Positions 58,960 to 64,000 of a stretch of 64,000 nucleotides of DNA are shown here, piece after piece; positions within the stretch are counted from its first letter, which is position 1; the number at the start of each line of letters is the position of its first letter. The stretch spans positions 371,518,294 through 371,582,293 of the forward strand of contig CM077116.1 of the NCBI GenBank assembly GCA_039619475.1, written 5' to 3'. The stretch comes from Icerya purchasi. Lineage: Eukaryota > Arthropoda > Insecta > Hemiptera > Monophlebidae. Below the pieces are notes generated by a model. That model was given only the letters and a program-made list of their open reading frames with translations. It did not search any database and was not told the origin of the DNA. A program made the position numbers and the translations under genes.

Positions 58960-59880
58960 CCATCTGATGTAACCGTGTGTTTGGGGATGGTTCGAAGAGG
59001 TCGGCTGGTGTTGGTGTCTCTTTTAGCCTACCAGATTTCGATTTTTCAGAATATTTTTGTCTGCCTTCTTTCTGTTCCATAAAACGATTATCCTACGTTC
59101 CGTTATTTTCATTTCTACTAATCGCCTTTTCACTAAATTTTTGATTATATCCGACTCCATGAGCGCCCTTCAATTTACTCTCCTCTATATCTGATCATTC
59201 CTGTGATTTCATTATTCACCGTATACATTCACTTATCCACACGCCCTGTCTTCCGTCATTCCATTCGCACTGATATTTGATGTGGGTTCCTAGCTACTCA
59301 GACACATCTTTTTGATAATGAACGGCAGATTCTTCGGCACTTGAGCTCCTGTTTCTTCTCGCTACATTTTTTCTTAAGGAAAATCCTATTCTCTAATCTC
59401 CCCTTTTGCCGTGTGAAAGTTTTCGTCTTAGATTTTGGTCGGATGTATGTGTTCTATTTTTCTAACAATTATCGTTCCCGATTATGTTCGGACATTTATC
59501 CTTCTTTATTTTCTAATCCTGTCTTTCATTATCTTCAAATACAACCGGTTCCCTGTCCTCAGGCGTGGTTTCAATCCTCTTCCTATCAGCGTTCCGCGAT
59601 CATTTCTTTAATCCGACTGAGTTTTAATCACTTTCTTCTCCCCTCTTCACGTTTTCGTTTTTCCCTGTCCTCCTTTCCCGATTGTCCCTTTCATAGTTCT
59701 ATCTCTACTCCACTATATATTTTGCAAACTATATCTTCTTTGAATGCTCCGCCTTTGGTTCTGAACGCTCTGCTTTGTACTCCAAACTCATAGCACTGGG
59801 TCTTCCTGCTCCTCCTTATAATTCTTCCAGGAAAGGTCCTTCCCATCTCCAGCTATAATACCTGTACTTCAATGGTGTAG
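58960..59880 (+). mobile_element. LINE family A, RNase H and C-terminus (plus strand)
   Basis: The only clear plus-strand copy of the family. ILIISDSMSALQF near 59145 (RNase H SDS motif), then a C-terminal frame of 150 codons ending LIRLSFNHFLLPSSRFRFSL, SSFPDCPFHSSISTPLYIL. The match to minus-strand copies at 52.6 and 33.4 kb identifies it. Ends near CAATGGTGTAGATCCATGGC and CCCTATTGCAAAG, the equivalent of the family's 3' terminus. Confidence 0.7.
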
Positions 59881-61179
59881 ATCCATGGCTGGCGTCCCTA
59901 TTGCAAAGAAAAAAAGTACATTTTCCTCCCGCGTAATATGTGATTTTTTATTATTAATCGATTGTACAATGTTGTTGTAGATTACGCGGTCTTTAGAATT
60001 ACCGGTGTGGTTTTCATTGCAGTTCGCGTATTTTAGAATATGTACATTCTTTCCGATTATGTTGTCCGCTCTGTATTTTAGATGTTTAGGTTCCCTATAG
60101 CAATTGTAGGATACACGACCAGTACGATAGATGTTTGAAACACTGGGTCATTATTTCCGAAACGAATGCTTCTCGTCCTTTTCTATTTATTTTATTTCCT
60201 TTTCAACTTCTTTCTTCCAATGCAACAACGTTTCGCACTTTTGATCGCCGCTAGTGGTCGACAAAAACAAAATGGTCGTTCCGAACTGTCTCCGAATACT
60301 TTTATTCCGGCACTGTTCAAAACGTTTACATTATCTGTATTTTTTTTGTTTTCGAATGGTATATTTAATATTCGAGTACTGCGTTTTGTTCAAGATATTT
60401 GATATACGGTTTGCAGCGGGATGAATGGGAAATTTTCAAATTGAGGTCCGTGGAATAATTTAGAAGGTAAATCGATGTGTTAATATTAGAAAATAATTAC
60501 AATGGAAATTTAAAACTGGAAATTTGTGAAATAATTCTCGAAACATGATAAACATAATATTCACAAAAAAAACATACATAAAAAGGTATCACGGCAATAT
60601 AGCCTCTTAGGGCGATCACATCCCCCTTCCCAGAGAAAATAATCCGGTGTCAGTGTAACTAAAAAAATCAGGCTGTGCTCAAGCGAGCCAACCATGTCAG
60701 TTTACTGGAAACAGTAGGGAGCTTTTATAAGAGAACGTTTTTGTGAGACTAGGTGTAGTTTAAAGGAAAATACCATTCAACCTTACAGCTTATTCATCTT
60801 TCGTGACTGTAAACTTATAAATCAAACTTTTTTGCCTGAGGCGAGAAGTGATTTGATTTAATTATTATTATTTTTCTTCTAATAATTCTTTGGGATAATT
60901 TTAAATAAATTAAATGTACGATTTAAATTTTTCCATAAAAATACTTGTTTTCCTGTTATTTTTTATTTATTTTATTTAATCAAGTGGAATTAGAAGTAAA
61001 ATTTTGCAATTTTACTAAATATTTTTATTATACCGTACATTTCATCAATTGGTTCGGAAAATGGAATTAGTTTTTTGAATAAATCTTTCAACTGCTGCCG
61101 TGTAGTTTACTTTAGACTTAATAATGTACATTAGGCTCTATCGATGCTTTCGTATATTAAGCCAAATAAGCGTCTTTTT
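59881..61179. other. AT-rich DNA, nothing recognised
   Basis: The 78-codon frame at 60166-60402 is hydrophobic by T-richness and has no motif. Confidence 0.4.
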
Positions 61180-61375
61180 ATTCCTTTCTCTTACAAACCG
61201 GTATTCCCGCTCCATACTGTGCTTCATTCATTCTCTGCCTTCCTTTTCCTTCGGTTATTCTAGCTTTTGATTCCTTTCTGTCGACTATCTCTGATCGTGG
61301 AAGGATCTGAGTCTCTCTTTTCTCTCTGTTCCGCTGTTCTTGGGCCAATGTTTATGTTGACGAACCCATTTAAAA
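61180..61375 (-). repeat. Dispersed repeat G, copy 3
   Basis: The reverse complement reads GGGTTCGTCAACATAAACAT, TGGCCCAAGAACAG, CTCAGATCCTTCCACGATCA, GAATGAAGCACAGTATGGAG, parallel to 34495-34660. Confidence 0.6.
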
Positions 61376-61626
61376 AAAAACAAAAAAAAAAAAGCCAAAT
61401 ACTACTTCCGTACACTATATTTAAATCTTGTTTACAATAGAGCTTGATTTTTTCACCTGTCTCTATAGAAATTTTTTTTTTTTTTATTATAAATTCGAGG
61501 TACTTAAATTATTTGCCGAAAGATGGTGATTTTAAACAAAACAAAGGAAACGCGATTGTAGTATTGCTGCTGTGAGATTAGGATTGCAGTTTTTGAAACT
61601 TACAGAAAATCCAGAATCTAAATTAA

Positions 61627-62480
61627 AAATGTTTCAAACAAGCATTAAAAGCTACAATAGAAAGTTTAATTTTTCTGGGCCATCAAAATATTCCTTTGCG
61701 AAGACACCAACAAGATGGCGCATTAGATATTAGCGGCCCTATTATAGTTGAAGGCAACTTTCGAGAACCGCTAACATTTAGAATAAAAAGTGGTGGAGAC
61801 AAATCTCTTTTGCTAGGCTTACTTCAGTAAAACCTACCCAAAATGATTTAAATAAGTTCTGCAGGCAAGTAATTTCGTTTAATACTATTAGCGGAGTGAA
61901 ATACTCGCTGAAACGACTGATTTATCTAGAATACCCAATTGTTATTATCAAAATTATATTCGAGCAGATTTTGTACAATTCTTTTTTTCTTTTGGTTTAA
62001 TTAAGGTATTTAAATGAAAACTAAGACAATTCTAAAAGTAACCGGTTTTAATGTCTGGCAACTGGTGCGGAAATGTAAAAATATTGTACTTGGATGTAAA
62101 TAACTGTGTCGGAATAATAACAACCGTTCTGAAATGAGTTCAGATATTCGAGAGGAGCTGTTGCAATTGTGAAGAGTCGAAAAATTCTGTTTAGCCTCCT
62201 CGTGTGACACATTAAATTATCGATTTCACGGTTATCTTTAGTTCAAACTGTTGGGAATGGCATCATCGGCATTAGGAAAGAAAGAGTATAAAGAGAGCTG
62301 ACAACTTTCTGCTTTGTGCGAAAATAGATGGTTTGATTAAACGCAATGGTATGATCCAATTAAGAGCATTTTGCTTCCAGAGATTATTCCAAACGCTGCA
62401 CAGTCTATCATCATGGACTGACATGGAAACTCTTTATCGAAAGCTAGAACTTTGAAGCAAGCCTTATGCGGTAATGCTTT
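61627..62480 (+). mobile_element. ZMYM/DUF4371-type hAT transposase relic
   Basis: A clean frame 61627-61830 reads KCFKQALKATIESLIFLGHQ, NIPLRRHQQDGALDISGPII and VEGNFREPLTFRIKSGGDKS. This is the 'llesi.flg.QniaLRGHrd.....nrGNF.elL.fri..GD' block of hAT transposases related to ZMYM1 and P52rIPK. After frame breaks, AETTDLSRI (61908-61934) is the 'DETTDiS' catalytic-region motif with its first Asp replaced by Ala. Farther on LCENRWFD near 62320 recalls the 'l..TRW' motif. No ends identified. Confidence 0.72.
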
Positions 62481-62883
62481 CGTAGTCGTTAACGTTTAGC
62501 TGATTTTATACCCTAGTCGTTTTTTGTTTTTTTTTGTTGCAATTAGCTTAAATCAGTATTAAAAGACTTGATATATTTCGGAAAACTGCAAAACGAAAAA
62601 ATCGAGATAATTATTGCTCCGAAAATTCAGTTATTATAGGCAATCTACTTAGATGCCTATTATAGGACATGTTGCAGAAGATTTTCAGCAACATTTTACG
62701 CATGAAACACTTTATTTCCTAGTTGCAATATATTAAAATTCATTTATTAGAAAAAGTTGCAAAAGTTCCCGCTGTTTTTTTTTTTTTTTTTTGCTCTGTG
62801 ATGAAAGCAAAAATGTTTTAGGAGAATCGAGAAAATCAGAACTAAAAATGTTGAAAGTAAAATGAAATGGAGAATACTGCTTT
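62481..62883. other. AT-rich DNA, nothing recognised
   Basis: T18 run at 62777-62792; no supported feature. Confidence 0.35.
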
Positions 62884-63560
62884 GATCAAAAAGTTTCCAG
62901 AATTTTTTTTGGTTTTTGTTAGGCTGCCATATCTGTCATTGATATTCTTGCCTAATTTCAATGTCATAACTTGGCATTTGTAAAAGTTATGCTATGTTGA
63001 ATACATCTACTCATGTGTGTGTTTTCGGTTTTTTACGACTTTAAAAATGGAATTAATAGTTTAAAACAGATTCAACAGAGTGAAGACTTATGTTGGAGAA
63101 GTGTTTTGATAACGATACTCTATCGAAAACAAATGTTCATGTATGGTACGAACGTTTCAGAAGTGGTGGCAAGTCCGTCAAGGATGATGAACGCAGTGGC
63201 TGGTCATCGACAACCGAGGAAAACTTCGATAAAATCAAAGAAACGTTGACTGAAAACGGCAAATTGATAATCAGATAGAGAGAGAGAGAGACAGAGAGAG
63301 TTAACGGAGGATTTGAACATTGTCTATGGATTCGTTCAAGATATTTTGGTTAATGATTTGGGCTCGAGACGTGTCCCTGCAAAGCTGATGCTGAAAGACC
63401 TGAATCTCATGTAAAAAATGGACATCGTTATCCGTGATTTCTTGGCTAAGAACAGAAGGAAGGAAAAAAAGACTAACGCTGGAACACTTACTAGTATTCA
63501 GCTTGCATAATGAAATCAGAGCAGCTTTCGCTAGCAAGGAATATACCTATCCAATATTTT
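62884..63560 (+). mobile_element. mariner element, internally deleted
   Basis: TTGATCAAAAAGTTTCCAGA at 62884 resembles mariner-proximal sequence. The helix-turn-helix part of the transposase is recognisable: CFDNDTLSKTNVHVWYERFR and SGGKSVKDDERSGWSSTTEE (63090-63220). After a (GA)n insertion, LTEDLNIVYGFVQDILVNDL, GSRRVPAKLMLKDLNLM (63301-63412). A stop follows, then KMD joins directly to IVIRDFLAKNRRKEKK (about 63424), a block normally about 150 codons downstream. The whole catalytic core with the D,D34D triad is therefore absent. Confidence 0.85.
63276..63300 (+). repeat. (GA)n microsatellite inside mariner
   Basis: GATAGAGAGAGAGAGAGACA and more GA units interrupt the mariner frame between GKLIIR and LTEDLN. 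Confidence 0.9.
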
Positions 63561-63629
63561 TTGACATAGAAGTCTAGCGCCTGGGATTACTCTGGAAGAT
63601 GGTTAAGAGTAATATTACGTGAAACATAA

Positions 63630-64000
63630 TTATGTGCTTAAAAGATTTTCTTCATGACAGATCTATCTGGTTAAGAATAAGTAATTCCTTTTTACGTCCA
63701 CAATTCCCTGTAAACTGTTTTCCTCCTCAGGCCCTAAACGTGACTTTTTTTAATCTATATATAAACAACATCGTCGAACGCATCCCTCTCTCATGACTGC
63801 CCGTCTTTTTGTTGATGACCTGAACATTTTCCTAACAGCATCGAATTATTTCTACGCTCAACAAAACATTACAAAAGGTGCTAACAAATTTTGTAAGAAT
63901 AGTCTAGCTTACATGGGCTGTCCTTTTCTCCATCCAAAACTAAATGTGTCGACTTTAATAGAAAAAAACCTCCTTCTCCTCCAATTTTTTTCTTAGATAA
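63630..64000 (+). mobile_element. LINE reverse-transcriptase fragment, cut by window end
   Basis: Plus strand: DRSIWLRISNSF near 63660, a degraded GVPQGS block, FNLYINNIVERIPLSHDC, then RLFVDDLNIFLTASNYFYAQ and QNITKGANKFCKNSLAYMG. The catalytic box reads VDD instead of FADD/YADD. Jockey- or CR1-like; it continues beyond the window. Confidence 0.7.

Noticed and set aside
60166..60402. Possible later exon of the membrane-protein gene
   Set aside because: The frame is open but has no acceptor in the required phase 0 and its hydrophobicity follows T-richness.
1..64000. CRISPR-like arrays, bacterial operons or phage genes
   Set aside because: No regularly spaced repeats with unique spacers and no prokaryotic gene organisation; the tandem repeats seen (26330, 40359) are simple duplications.

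Overview
This window looks like AT-rich, intron-rich, transposon-dominated genomic DNA from an arthropod, most likely an insect. The support is spliceosomal exons with GT/AG borders and pyrimidine tracts, a canonical AATAAA signal, tRNA-derived SINE-like repeats, and decayed I-, Jockey/R1- and RTE-like LINEs, hAT, mariner and pogo/Tigger elements. I cannot name the species. There are no bacterial-style operons and almost no long open reading frame; nearly every longer open frame is a transposase or reverse-transcriptase relic or a chance opening.

Two host genes are supported. (1) The 3' end of the eIF2A gene (+): a penultimate coding exon at 5353-5564 and the terminal coding exon at 8915-9040, with a poly(A) signal at 9251-9256. 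Its last intron (about 3.35 kb) holds a degenerate antisense hAT transposon. (2) A small membrane-protein gene of unrecognised family (+): coding exons at 42327-42428, 42806-42935 and 57181-57266, frame-consistent across all junctions and separated by an intron of about 14 kb packed with transposon relics. The gene appears to continue past 57266. Two weaker host-exon candidates are at 34353-34456 (terminal exon) and near 36539 (first exon).

Layout. 0-5 kb: an RTE-like LINE relic, a LINE-tail fragment and a small foldback in eIF2A intron or flanking sequence. 5.3-9.3 kb: the eIF2A 3' end. 9.3-12.7 kb: nothing recognised. 12.7-23.5 kb: foldback elements, a SINE, a 44-bp-arm perfect palindrome, LINE endonuclease and RT scraps, a hAT C-terminus and an RTE C-terminus. 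24-42 kb: LINE family A and other LINE relics, a pogo/Tigger fragment interrupted by a LINE, SINE-like tRNA heads. 42.3-57.3 kb: the membrane-protein gene, whose intron holds a three-layer nest of LINE, RTE and hAT-MITE sequence. 57.3-64 kb: a hAT MITE with a perfect 8-bp target duplication, a LINE A copy, a ZMYM/DUF4371-type hAT relic, an internally deleted mariner and a LINE RT cut by the window end.

The recurring repeats organise the window. LINE family A (RT, RNase H and conserved C-terminus) is seen at about eight places, all but one on the minus strand. A foldback family with CCGACTT-type ends occurs four times. A third repeat (G) occurs three times. I found no convincing previously undescribed biological system; the most useful leads are the unrecognised membrane-protein gene, the foldback family and the nested insertion histories.
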